Assembly (NCBI RefSeq): GCF_001438845.1
Contig: NZ_JQCL01000103.1
Span: 166,417 to 225,326, forward strand
Source of the DNA: Lactiplantibacillus xiangfangensis
Lineage (GTDB): Bacteria > Bacillota > Bacilli > Lactobacillales > Lactobacillaceae
Direction of reading: 5' to 3'
DNA length: 58,910 nt
The notes under the pieces were generated by a model, which saw nothing but the letters and a program-made list of their open reading frames with translations, made no database searches and was not told where the DNA came from. Every line of letters starts with the position of its first letter. The stretch's first letter is position 1. Made by a program: the position numbers and the translations under genes. This document shows, piece by piece, positions 26,250-34,375 of the stretch.

Positions 26250-26480
26250 TCAAGCAAATCGATTCATGATAAAAATTACGCCCAGTCCTGATAACCACAA
26301 TGCGAACAGCGGTCCAAGTACTAACGGTCCGAAGCTGTACCAACCAACGATTCCAATAAATAGAACCTCAGCACTGTGCACCATCAGCAACAAATCCCGG
26401 TAGGCCCGGTAATACCATTGCCCAACTAATCCTAATGCAAACGCAACTAGAATCACCCCATAGAAAAAGCCGTGTACCAT
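26250..26480 (-). CDS. Small membrane protein, 76 aa
   Basis: A 76-residue protein with two or three predicted helices (about 4-24, 33-50, 52-70) and many aromatic residues. The site AAGGAG lies 12 bases before the ATG. First gene of a two-gene unit. No family recognised. Confidence 0.7.
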   Translation of the reverse strand: MVHGFFYGVILVAFALGLVGQWYYRAYRDLLLMVHSAEVLFIGIVGWYSFGPLVLGPLFALWLSGLGVIFIMNRFA

Positions 26481-26602
26481 GTGACGAACACTCCTTCAAC
26501 TTGGTTTTAAGAACTGCCCTTATTGTGACAACTTTTGTTAAAACTGGTTATCAATTTAATGTAAAGTTGAAGTTATTTTTGAGTAAACCCCTAAAGACTG
26601 AA

Positions 26603-26643
26603 AAAAGGCAACTACCAGCTTTCGCACGCCGCAGTTGCCTTTG
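26603..26643. terminator. Terminator of the ABC-F gene
   Basis: AAAGGCAACT and AGTTGCCTTT form a 10-base stem directly after the ABC-F stop codon. Confidence 0.8.
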
Positions 26644-26649
26644 AATACA

Positions 26650-28203
26650 CTATTTAGGTTGAGCCTTTAAGCTCAACTTTTCAACGTTTAATTCTTTATC
26701 GACCCAGCCATCCACAAAGCTGCTCTCATGGCTAACCAAAATCAGATTACCATTGAAAGCTTGTAACGCCCGCTTCAAGCCTTCCTTTGTTTCGTCATCC
26801 AAATGGTTAGTCGGTTCATCCATAATTAAAAAGTTACTTGGAATCAGTTCCAATAAGGCTAACTTAACCTTCGTCTGTTCCCCACCACTTAATAAGTGCA
26901 TCGGCTTCATTGCGTTGGCGGCGTTGATCCCACACTTCGCCAACTTAGTCCGAATCGTCTTCGGTAACATCGTCGGGTACTTATCTTGAATCGTCTGTAA
27001 CGGGGTTAACTGGGGATTATCCCATTCCAAATCTTGCGTAAAGTAGTTGATTTTAGCCGAAGGTGAGAAGTTTGACTTCCCACTAATAGCTGGAATCACA
27101 CCTAAAATCGACTTAATCAAGGTTGACTTCCCAACCCCGTTAAATCCCTTAAAGGCAAGCTTTTCGCCGTTAGTCATCGTAAACGTCACGGGTTCTAGTA
27201 ACGGCTTACCATAGCCAACGGACAGTTTCGTCACACTTAACGCGTTTTGCGAACCAGTATCCAAATATGGGAAATTGAACGAGGCGTGCGCATTTTCTGA
27301 CGGTGGATCGACCCGATCCAAATGCGATAGCATCTTTTCACGCGATTTTGCCATCGTCGACTTTGAACCGGCCTTGTTCTTCCGAATAAACTTTTCAGCT
27401 TTATCGATAACCACTTGCTGCTTTTCAAAAGCCTTGAGTTGGGCTTCCTTACGCGCTTCTTTTTGACGCATCGCTGATTTGAAATCACCACGATACTTAA
27501 TAATCTTTCCAAAGGCGACGTCACAAATACAGTTGGTGACGTTTTGCAAGAAGTCATAATCATGGGAGATGACCATGACAGCCCCTTCGAAGCCGTTCAA
27601 ATAGTCTTCCAGCCATTCAATATGTGACGTATCAAGGTAGTTCGTCGGTTCATCCAAGATAATCACGTCCGGATTTTCCAGCAGCAATTTGGCCAAAATA
27701 ATCTTGGAACGTTGTCCACCTGACATTTCACTGATAACGTGGTCCCGGCCGATGGCATCTAAGCCTAGCCCCGTAATGACCCGTTCCATTTCAGTTTCAA
27801 TATCATAAAAATTATTAGCTTCGAGAATTTCTTGAATCCGGCCAGCCTTTTCCAGCAGCTTGTCGTCCATGTTTTCCGCATAGTCGGCATAATGTTGTTG
27901 CATCTTATCATCTAATTCATACAGGCGCTTAAACGCGGTTTTCAGAAAGGCGTACAACGTCATTCCAGCTGGAATATCAGCGTATTGGTCTAAATACCCC
28001 GTCCGAATATTACGCTGCCACTTGATTTGACCGGTCAAAGGTAAAATTTGACCCGTTAAAATCTTGATTAGCGTACTCTTGCCGGCCCCGTTTTGCCCCA
28101 CAATTCCCATGTGGTCAGCCTTTTCTAACGTAAAGTTAGCATCATCATACAGTTTCCGATCCGCAAAGCTTTGGGATAAGTCGGTTACTTCTAGTAAAGC
28201 CAT
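26650..28203 (-). CDS. ABC-F family ATPase
   Basis: A 517-residue cytosolic protein with two ATPase domains and no membrane segment. The first has Walker A GQNGAGKST, signature MSGGQRS and Walker B IILDEPTNYLD; the second has GFNGVGKST, LSGGEQT and FLIMDEPTNHLD. Between them lies a charged helical linker (about 240-300) typical of ABC-F proteins, which bind the ribosomal E site to relieve stalling or antibiotic action. It resembles the housekeeping group rather than the resistance group, but that split cannot be made from motifs alone. Confidence 0.92.
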   Translation of the reverse strand: MALLEVTDLSQSFADRKLYDDANFTLEKADHMGIVGQNGAGKSTLIKILTGQILPLTGQIKWQRNIRTGYLDQYADIPAGMTLYAFLKTAFKRLYELDDKMQQHYADYAENMDDKLLEKAGRIQEILEANNFYDIETEMERVITGLGLDAIGRDHVISEMSGGQRSKIILAKLLLENPDVIILDEPTNYLDTSHIEWLEDYLNGFEGAVMVISHDYDFLQNVTNCICDVAFGKIIKYRGDFKSAMRQKEARKEAQLKAFEKQQVVIDKAEKFIRKNKAGSKSTMAKSREKMLSHLDRVDPPSENAHASFNFPYLDTGSQNALSVTKLSVGYGKPLLEPVTFTMTNGEKLAFKGFNGVGKSTLIKSILGVIPAISGKSNFSPSAKINYFTQDLEWDNPQLTPLQTIQDKYPTMLPKTIRTKLAKCGINAANAMKPMHLLSGGEQTKVKLALLELIPSNFLIMDEPTNHLDDETKEGLKRALQAFNGNLILVSHESSFVDGWVDKELNVEKLSLKAQPK

Positions 28204-28240
28204 TGTGTTTTCAACCTACACTTTCATTTCTTCACGTGAT

Positions 28241-28268
28241 AAAACAGACCCCGTTATAAACGAGGCCT
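28241..28268 (-). terminator. Terminator of the GNAT gene
   Basis: On the minus strand AGGCCTCGTT pairs with AACGGGGTCT, with three G-U pairs, then GTTTTA. Confidence 0.65.
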
Positions 28269-28289
28269 GCATTCACAAAGTTAGTGGGC

Positions 28290-28877
28290 TTACGCCATCA
28301 CTAAGTCCTTGTCTAGTTCATATTGCATGTGGAAATACATCCGATCACCAATGGGTTTAATCCCCACGGTTTCATAATGGTAGCGGTCATAGAGCTTCTT
28401 CGCCCCTAAGTTAGCCATGTCAACATTCAAACCGATGCGTTTCATGCCATCGGCTCGTGCATATTTTGGCAAGGCGGCTAATAACTTACCGCCAATTCCG
28501 TGACCCTGGTAATCCGGGTCAACCGCAATCGAATCCAAGTACCATTCGTGCTCATAACTTTCTGCTTCAGCTTCAAATGCTGAACCAAACGCATCATTGT
28601 CCGCAGTGACTCGTGCTAAGACGTCGTCCACTGCGTCCTCATTTTTGTCGGGGTAGCCAAACGCGACCCCGACTACTTGACCATCGGCCTCGGCCACCAC
28701 CGTCGTCGCTTTTCCAGACAAATAATCAGGTGTCCGGTAAGCGGCAGTAATGGCCTGCTCTAAGTCAGGTTCAGGTATGTCGTCTAGTTCCTCAAGTTGC
28801 ATTTCATCAAAAATCATATTAATTAGCGGTGCTATCTGGCCCGCGTCGTCTTGATCGGCTGGTCGAATTGTTATCAC
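28290..28877 (-). CDS. GNAT-family N-acetyltransferase
   Basis: The start is placed at the GTG at 28877 because AAGGAGGG lies 6 to 7 bases upstream; an upstream ATG frame would include this site. The 195-residue protein has the GNAT fold with the acetyl-CoA loop DPDYQGHGIGGKLL and the GLNVDMANLGAKKLYDRYHYE motif. The substrate is unknown. It lies upstream of the ABC-F gene on the same strand, with a hairpin between. Confidence 0.87.
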   Translation of the reverse strand: MITIRPADQDDAGQIAPLINMIFDEMQLEELDDIPEPDLEQAITAAYRTPDYLSGKATTVVAEADGQVVGVAFGYPDKNEDAVDDVLARVTADNDAFGSAFEAEAESYEHEWYLDSIAVDPDYQGHGIGGKLLAALPKYARADGMKRIGLNVDMANLGAKKLYDRYHYETVGIKPIGDRMYFHMQYELDKDLVMA

Positions 28878-28993
28878 GAATAGCCCTCCTTCTTTAGTAA
28901 TTATTAGATTACTATGAAAGCCCGCACTTGTCAAAATAACCGCCGCCGCGTGGTATACTGATAAACGAAATTATTTTGAAGGGATTTGAGCTT

Positions 28994-29374
28994 TTGAATA
29001 TTCGCGACATTGATCACATTACACTAACGGTTACTGATATTGCGCGGTCACTACGCTTTTACCATGAAGTGTTCGACCTACCAATTCTGACTTTTGACGG
29101 TGACCGTAAAGCCGTTTTAGTTGGTAAACAAAAAATTAATTTTCAAGTCATTTCAGAGCCTCACGAACCGCTAGCCGCAAAACCGACTCCCGGTAGTGCG
29201 GACCTGTGCTTCATCGCAAAGGACCCCATTGACGCCATCGAACACCACTTAAAGAGCTACTTCGTTGACATTGTGGAAGGTCCCGTCGAACGAACCGGGG
29301 CACACGGTCACTTGACCTCACTATACGTTCGCGACCCAGACAATAACCTGATTGAAATCAGCAACTATCATTAA
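28994..29374 (+). CDS. VOC-family (glyoxalase-like) protein
   Basis: A protein of about 126 residues with two beta-alpha-beta-beta-beta modules of the vicinal oxygen chelate fold. Metal-ligand positions fit His in DHITLTVTD and Glu in NNLIEISNYH. Start taken at TTG 28994, with GAAGGG upstream; the TTG at 28976 is less likely. Members act as dioxygenases, glyoxalases or fosfomycin/bleomycin resistance proteins; this one resembles the uncharacterised virulence-protein-like group of Firmicutes. Confidence 0.85.
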   Translation: MNIRDIDHITLTVTDIARSLRFYHEVFDLPILTFDGDRKAVLVGKQKINFQVISEPHEPLAAKPTPGSADLCFIAKDPIDAIEHHLKSYFVDIVEGPVERTGAHGHLTSLYVRDPDNNLIEISNYH

Positions 29375-29435
29375 GATACCTATATAATAGTAGAAAACGG
29401 TTTCTTTAACGCTTTAGTTCTTAACCATGAACAAC

Positions 29436-29474
29436 AAAACTGGTAACCCCTTTTAACGGCGGTTACCAGTTTTC
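29436..29474 (+). terminator. Terminator of the VOC gene
   Basis: AAAACTGGTAACC pairs perfectly with GGTTACCAGTTTT, followed by CTTATTT. Confidence 0.9.
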
Positions 29475-29504
29475 TTATTTGTACACTTATTATTGTCGAC
29501 TAAT

Positions 29505-29684
29505 CGGAGGTTGCCACTGATGGCATCGGTCGTGAAGGTGGCGTTTGGCCAATGATTCTTTGGCCTTACACCACGGACGGTCCGGAACAATTGCAAAAAA
29601 ACGCAATTGTTCCGGGCGAGGGGTTAGACCGCTCCTCAGGCTAACCCCGGTCCCACGACCGCATGTCATCAGTGGCAACCGGAC
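29505..29684 (+). repeat. Structured repeat family 1, copy 1
   Basis: A member of a four-copy family of about 180 bases (others at 37245, 42697 and, reversed, 58644). The ends pair as GGTTGCCACTGAT with ATCAGTGGCAACC, then GGTCGTG with CACGACC. Inside are three hairpins: GGCCAA/TTGGCC, CCGGAACAATTGC/GCAATTGTTCCGG, and GGGGTTAG/CTAACCCC around the fixed loop ACCGCTCCTCAGG. It fills the gap between the VOC terminator and the PTS stop codon, ending 3 bases from the latter. Confidence 0.85.
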
Positions 29685-29687
29685 TTC

Positions 29688-31649
29688 CTATTCTGCCGCG
29701 CCAACCATATCGCCAGCGGTGACTGTTTGATCCCCATTGAGGGATAAGTTCGTCACGTGGTCCATATTAGTTATAACGACCATCATCGTTGTCTTTTTCC
29801 CAGCGGCTTTAATCGCTGCTAAATCAACCGTCGCTACGGCTGAACCCGCTGCAATCTGATCACCTTGTTCAACGTGTAATTCAAACGGTGTCCCGTTCAT
29901 TTCCACCGTGTTGATGCCCATATGCAACAAGATTTCTAACCCAGATGCCGTCTTCAAACCGACCGCATGCTTCGTTGGAAAAATACTGGTGACTTCACCA
30001 CTAACCGGTGATACCACTTCCGCATCCGTTGGTTCAACCGCGTAGCCATCACCCAGTAGTTTCTGAGCAAACGTCGAGTCGTCTACCGCGCTAATTGGCA
30101 TCAACTGACCCGTTGCGGGTGCGTGCATGACGGTCGTTACGGGAACACTTGGCGCTTCCGTTGTTTCCGCCTTAGTTGGTGCGACCGTTTCAGCCGTCGG
30201 AGTCGCACTTAATTGACCCGTGAATAGTTGTTGTAAGGCTTCCGCAACAAATTGTACTTCCGTTCCAATTACGATATGAATGTTATGTGTATCCAATACG
30301 TTTAATCCGGGGACTCCCGCTGCTTTTACTGCATTTTGATCGACCTTAGCCGTATCCTTTAATTGTAATCGCAACCGAGTCGTACAGTGGTTGATGACGT
30401 CGATGTTATCCTGACCACCAATCGCTGCGTAGATTTTCTTGGCTTGGCGTTGATACTTATCGTCAGTTTCATCCACTGCCACCGTTTCATCAGCGGTCGC
30501 AACGACGTCTTCACGCCCCGGCGTCTTCAAGTTAAACCGCTTAATGGCAAAGTCAAAGCCGAAGTAGTAAATGACCGCCATTACTAGTCCTTGTACGATC
30601 AACATGTATGGTTGGTTCGCCAGTGGCATCCGGAAACTTAACAAATAATCGACAAGCCCACCACTGAATGAAAAACTAGCGGTCCAGTGCATCAGGGCCG
30701 CAAAGCCGGCTGAAACACCCATTAATACCGCGTGAACCAAATATAATGGCCAAGCAACAAACATGAATGAAAATTCCAACGGTTCGGTCACACCGGTAAA
30801 GAACGATGCAAACGCGCCGGCCAACATCAGTGAGCCCACTTCTTTTTTGCGTTCGGGCCGTGCGTTTCGATAAATCGCGTACGCCCCAGCTGGTAACCCA
30901 AACATCATCACTGGGAAGAACCCGGCTTCATACATCCCGGTCACGCCCTTAACCCCGTGGCTAGCCCAGAAATTACCAATATCGTTGATTCCAGCCACGT
31001 TAAACCAAAATACGGAGTTTAACGCGTGGTGTAACCCAGTTGGAATCAATAACCGGTTAAAGAACCCGTAGAGTCCCGCACCAACAAAACCAAGTTTTGA
31101 GATGCTCGTTGCAAAGGCAACCATGCCATCATAGAAAAATGGCCAAACGAAGTACATTCCCGCAGTAAAAAATAACATGACAAAAGCCGCCATGATTGGC
31201 ACTAATCGTTTTCCACTAAAAAACGAGATGGCCATGGGGAGCTTAACTTCATGAAATTTATTATACAAGGCCGCGGCAATTAACCCGGCACAGATCCCAA
31301 CTAGGACGTTACCGTTAATATATTGAAACGCGGTCTTAACGTGACTCGCTTTAATGTTGAGTAACGTTGCTAACCCGGCTGGTGCTAACATGGTCGTTGG
31401 GACCAAGTACGCAACCAGACCCGCAATTGCAGCTGAGCCATCCTTATTCGTCGTCATCCCAACGGCTAACCCAACCGCAAACAGTAGCGCTAAGTTATTT
31501 AAAATTACATTACCGCCTGAAATCATGAAACGTGATAAGATCCACGCCTTCGGTAAGTAGTTACCGAGCCCCACTAAAATCGCTGCCGCTGGTAACGTGG
31601 CAATCGGCAACATTAGTGATTGCCCGACTCTTTGAAAATATGTCTTCAT
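29688..31649 (-). CDS. pts18CBA: PTS N-acetylglucosamine/glucose transporter, EIICBA
   Basis: A 653-residue three-domain permease. EIIC (about 1-385) has the GlcNAc/glucose-type helices and the GVTEPLEFSFMF motif; EIIB (about 405-480) has the phospho-Cys in INHCTTRLRL; EIIA (about 510-650) has the phospho-His in EILLHMGINTVE. It imports and phosphorylates N-acetylglucosamine and probably glucose, using phosphate from HPr. GAGGAG precedes the ATG. Upstream are a sigma-A promoter and a weak cre-like site, which would fit catabolite control. The domain order matches NagE. Confidence 0.92.
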   Translation of the reverse strand: MKTYFQRVGQSLMLPIATLPAAAILVGLGNYLPKAWILSRFMISGGNVILNNLALLFAVGLAVGMTTNKDGSAAIAGLVAYLVPTTMLAPAGLATLLNIKASHVKTAFQYINGNVLVGICAGLIAAALYNKFHEVKLPMAISFFSGKRLVPIMAAFVMLFFTAGMYFVWPFFYDGMVAFATSISKLGFVGAGLYGFFNRLLIPTGLHHALNSVFWFNVAGINDIGNFWASHGVKGVTGMYEAGFFPVMMFGLPAGAYAIYRNARPERKKEVGSLMLAGAFASFFTGVTEPLEFSFMFVAWPLYLVHAVLMGVSAGFAALMHWTASFSFSGGLVDYLLSFRMPLANQPYMLIVQGLVMAVIYYFGFDFAIKRFNLKTPGREDVVATADETVAVDETDDKYQRQAKKIYAAIGGQDNIDVINHCTTRLRLQLKDTAKVDQNAVKAAGVPGLNVLDTHNIHIVIGTEVQFVAEALQQLFTGQLSATPTAETVAPTKAETTEAPSVPVTTVMHAPATGQLMPISAVDDSTFAQKLLGDGYAVEPTDAEVVSPVSGEVTSIFPTKHAVGLKTASGLEILLHMGINTVEMNGTPFELHVEQGDQIAAGSAVATVDLAAIKAAGKKTTMMVVITNMDHVTNLSLNGDQTVTAGDMVGAAE

Positions 31650-31670
31650 ACCAATTTCTCCTCGTCATCT

Positions 31671-31699
31671 TCTATAACACGTTGTAAATCCTATCACAA
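31671..31699 (-). promoter_or_regulatory. Promoter of the PTS gene
   Basis: On the minus strand TTGTGA (31699-31694), a 17-base spacer and TGT-TATAGA (31676-31671). The predicted leader is very short, about 15 bases. Confidence 0.5.
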
Positions 31700-31750
31700 C
31701 ACGTCATTTGGTGAAAGCCGGATTCTCGCATTTATGTATAGACCAATTAT

Positions 31751-31766
31751 TCACTAAGCGTTTCCA
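31751..31766 (-). promoter_or_regulatory. Weak cre-like site upstream of the PTS gene
   Basis: TGGAAACGCTTAGT shares the AAACGCTT core with catabolite-response elements but mismatches at both outer ends. It lies about 50 bases upstream of the -35. Confidence 0.3.
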
Positions 31767-31796
31767 TTCCCATTAAATTAAGTCTTGATTATACTG

Positions 31797-31829
31797 AAAA
31801 AAGTTCTGAAAATTTTCAGAACTTTTTTC
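31797..31829. terminator. Terminator of the PanE-like gene
   Basis: AAAAAAGTTCTGAAAA and TTTTCAGAACTTTTTT form a perfect, symmetric inverted repeat just after the stop codon. Confidence 0.93.
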
Positions 31830-31838
31830 AAGAACGAC

Positions 31839-32813
31839 TTATTTAGTTGTCACGGGCTCAGCCGCCTGCTTAAATTGACGAACCGTTTCAGCCAGATGGA
31901 CTTCATGGGTCACGAACTCATGAACCCGGCAAACGTAATCATGTTCACGACCGATTTTGGCGATGTACCCATTAATGTAATCGACTTCGGTTGGCCGGCC
32001 CTTTGAAAAGTCTTGATACATTGATGGATAATGATACTTATAAGCGCGGCTGACCGTTTCCACCGAGTCGATTTCTTCTTGGCGGGTCTCAATTAACTTA
32101 ATGCCGGCCCGTTCACAGGCATCGTAAGCTTCATTAAACATCTGGGTCGCCATATCCTTAACGCCCGGATAAGCGATAAACTGGCCCATTTGAATTTCAA
32201 ACATCGTGCAGAGACTATTTGTCACAGCGTTGAAAACTACCTTAGACAGACACATCCCCATAAAATTATCCGACCAAACTGGCCCTAATCCTGCTGCTTG
32301 AAAATCTGCCATGACTTGCTTAGTTGTTGCGTTCATTTCCCCAGCGTAGTTGCTCATATGCATCGTTTCACTACCCACGGGGCCCATGAAATCAACTGAA
32401 CCGGGACCATTTAGCACTGTAGCAATCATCGCCGTCCCGCCAATAATATGGTCTTGTGGAAAGTAATCGTTGAGCTTTTCAAAATGTCCCATCCCGTTCA
32501 TCGCCGCAAAAACGTACTGATCATCGTGGAACAATGGTGCATCCCGTTTTAGTTCGTCTGCTAACTGCATCTGCTTTTTAAACACAATCCAGACATCCGG
32601 ATGCCCGTGATATTCTTCAGGGTAATAAATATTAATGGGCACCATGTGCTGATTTTCATGGTCACGGGCCACCATGACACCACCTTGTTGCCGGACCTTT
32701 TCAACGTTTGGTTGCCACGTCTCGATGAAGTCCACTTCAATGCCTGCATTTTCTTGTAACATAACACCGTACCGATATCCCATGGCACCCGCACCAATTA
32801 CACCATATTTCAT
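31839..32813 (-). CDS. Ketopantoate reductase-family protein (PanE/ApbA-like)
   Basis: The start at 32813 (MKYGVIGAGAMGYRYG) has AAAGGGTGG 8 bases upstream. The 324-residue protein has an N-terminal Rossmann domain with GAGAMG, the MNGMGHFEKL segment, a catalytic Lys in GMCLSKVVFNAVTNSLC and the helical C-terminal domain ending in the conserved KGRPTEVDYINGYIA. The family reduces 2-ketopantoate to pantoate with NADPH, but lactic acid bacterial members can also reduce branched-chain 2-keto acids. A T-box leader lies upstream, so expression follows tRNA charging, unusual for a pantothenate enzyme. Confidence 0.85.
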   Translation of the reverse strand: MKYGVIGAGAMGYRYGVMLQENAGIEVDFIETWQPNVEKVRQQGGVMVARDHENQHMVPINIYYPEEYHGHPDVWIVFKKQMQLADELKRDAPLFHDDQYVFAAMNGMGHFEKLNDYFPQDHIIGGTAMIATVLNGPGSVDFMGPVGSETMHMSNYAGEMNATTKQVMADFQAAGLGPVWSDNFMGMCLSKVVFNAVTNSLCTMFEIQMGQFIAYPGVKDMATQMFNEAYDACERAGIKLIETRQEEIDSVETVSRAYKYHYPSMYQDFSKGRPTEVDYINGYIAKIGREHDYVCRVHEFVTHEVHLAETVRQFKQAAEPVTTK

Positions 32814-32924
32814 ATTAAAAGCCACCCTTTCAATTAATCCTATGAATTTTTTATACTATGTGTTAAATCTTGAAACTAATGCTGAAAATCCATGTTAAAA
32901 CTGCTATGTGTGGTTTAAAAGTCG

Positions 32925-33195
32925 ACAAAAAACGCCCTTTGGATGCAATGATCCAAAGGACGTTTTCACGGGTTACCACCTTTATTCAAATAATGCTCGC
33001 GCACTATTTCTCAGCACGTTCAAAACAACTAAACGTGTGCACAATAATGGGTGCCCCCAGCGAATCTCGAAAAATTCGCGCCTACACTTGTCCTTTTATC
33101 AACTTGACGTGACACCTTCTCATCAATCGGTGCTTTCTGAACACGTCAACCTGACGACTACTACAAATGCTTCGACTTTGCTCATCAACTTTTAA
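32925..33195 (-). promoter_or_regulatory. T-box leader of the PanE-like gene, GAC (Asp) specifier
   Basis: The minus-strand leader has the stem I motifs GATGAG and an apical GATTGATGAGAAGG loop, the T-box sequence AAGGTGGTAACCCGTG near 32970-32985, and a terminator (CGTCCTTTGGAT / ATCCAAAGGGCG plus TTTTTT, 32927-32965). In the specifier loop the 3' strand reads AAAAG-GAC-A (GAC at 33092-33090). This is the same frame as GAAG-ATG-A and GAAT-CAC-A in the other two T-boxes of this window, pointing to tRNA-Asp. The T-box call is firm, the specifier tentative. Confidence 0.88.
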
Positions 33196-33325
33196 TGTTC
33201 TAACCATAATATCATTAACTAAATAAGTCAACCCACTTTGCTGAAAAAAACAGTTGCCCGTTATTTCTTAATGCCGATAGACCGTTTAGTCTTACAAGTC
33301 AGGCTACTAGCTTAATTTTATTAAG

Positions 33326-34222
33326 TTAGTGAGCTTGTTGACCGTTTAACGTCGTCAATAATGGTTTCCAGTCCAACGACCAGATCATGCCAAGCGCATG
33401 GTCGCCCGTTAAGACCCCCATCAACGGGCCGATTTCACCCGTCTTGACCCGGACAGCTGGGAACTGGTAGCGGAGTTCGCTCGCCCAGTCCTCAGCAATC
33501 TGCTCATCATTTGCGCTAATAACGTCCAACCGTACCGGCAACTGACTCGTGATAACAAAGCGGCCAAACTGTTCCTGAACGGCCTGTTGGGCATTCTTTA
33601 ACGTCCGCTCTTTACCTAGGACCTGGATCTTACCGTGCTCATTAAAACTAATAATCGGCTTATTTCGTAAAACCATCGTTCCGGCCAAACTACTATTATT
33701 ATAGATCCGGCCGTTTTTAACTAAGTGGCGCATACTATTGACGATTAACACCGTGGTCGTGGCCGCCCGTAAATGCGTCAGCTGTGCCATAATCTCATCC
33801 ATATCATAACCAGCCAACGCCATTGCAGCCGCAAGTTTAACCATGTTAGCAGTCCCAGCACACGCTGTCCGCGAATCAAAGACTTGAACGTCCAAGTCTT
33901 TGACTGAAGGGGCGTAGGCCTTTAAGTTATTGACCCAGCCACTAATCCCACTACTTAACCCAACGACTAACACCTGATCATAGCCAGCCGCTTTCAGCTG
34001 ATCAAAGACGACTTGCATTTCCGCCATTGAAATTTGGGAAATCGTTGGAATATCTTTCTCAACTTTTAATAACCGGTAAAATTGATCAGTGGTAATGTCA
34101 CTATTCTCGTGATAAACGTGATTGCCAAACATAATGGGATCATTTACCACGGTTATCTTATAATCGGCGGCCGCTTGTGGGGATAAATTCGCGGAACTAT
34201 CCGTTACTACCGCAATCTTCAT
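33326..34222 (-). CDS. DegV family fatty-acid-binding protein
   Basis: The start at 34222 (MKIAVVTDSSANLSPQ) follows TTGGAG by 8 bases. The 298-residue protein has the DegV N-terminal TDSSANL motif and the SGISGWVNNLKAY segment of the ligand-binding cleft. Family members (FakB-type) bind fatty acids and hand them to the kinase FakA for phosphorylation and phospholipid synthesis. No fakA-like gene is in the window. Monocistronic. Confidence 0.9.
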   Translation of the reverse strand: MKIAVVTDSSANLSPQAAADYKITVVNDPIMFGNHVYHENSDITTDQFYRLLKVEKDIPTISQISMAEMQVVFDQLKAAGYDQVLVVGLSSGISGWVNNLKAYAPSVKDLDVQVFDSRTACAGTANMVKLAAAMALAGYDMDEIMAQLTHLRAATTTVLIVNSMRHLVKNGRIYNNSSLAGTMVLRNKPIISFNEHGKIQVLGKERTLKNAQQAVQEQFGRFVITSQLPVRLDVISANDEQIAEDWASELRYQFPAVRVKTGEIGPLMGVLTGDHALGMIWSLDWKPLLTTLNGQQAH

Positions 34223-34324
34223 TAATTTCACTCCAATTATGCGCGCGGAACAACCGGCGCACCCGTTTCTCCGGATAACCCGGACATCCCCACCACCTTA
34301 AAGCACGGCAGGGTTTAACGCCCG

Positions 34325-34375
34325 TAAAAAAAGACGCTCCCATACAGTATACTGTACGAGCGCGTTCTTTTTCAA
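34325..34375 (-). terminator. Terminator of metA-hom
   Basis: On the minus strand GCGCTCGTACAG pairs with CTGTATGGGAGCGT and is followed by seven Ts; it overlaps the last codons of hom. Confidence 0.85.

Noticed and set aside
29490-29678. Open frames of 60-70 codons inside family 1 repeats (also near 37266, 42681 and 58626) with similar translated sequences
   Set aside because: The copies differ by base changes that keep RNA pairing rather than codons; frames lack ribosome binding sites and differ in length and start.
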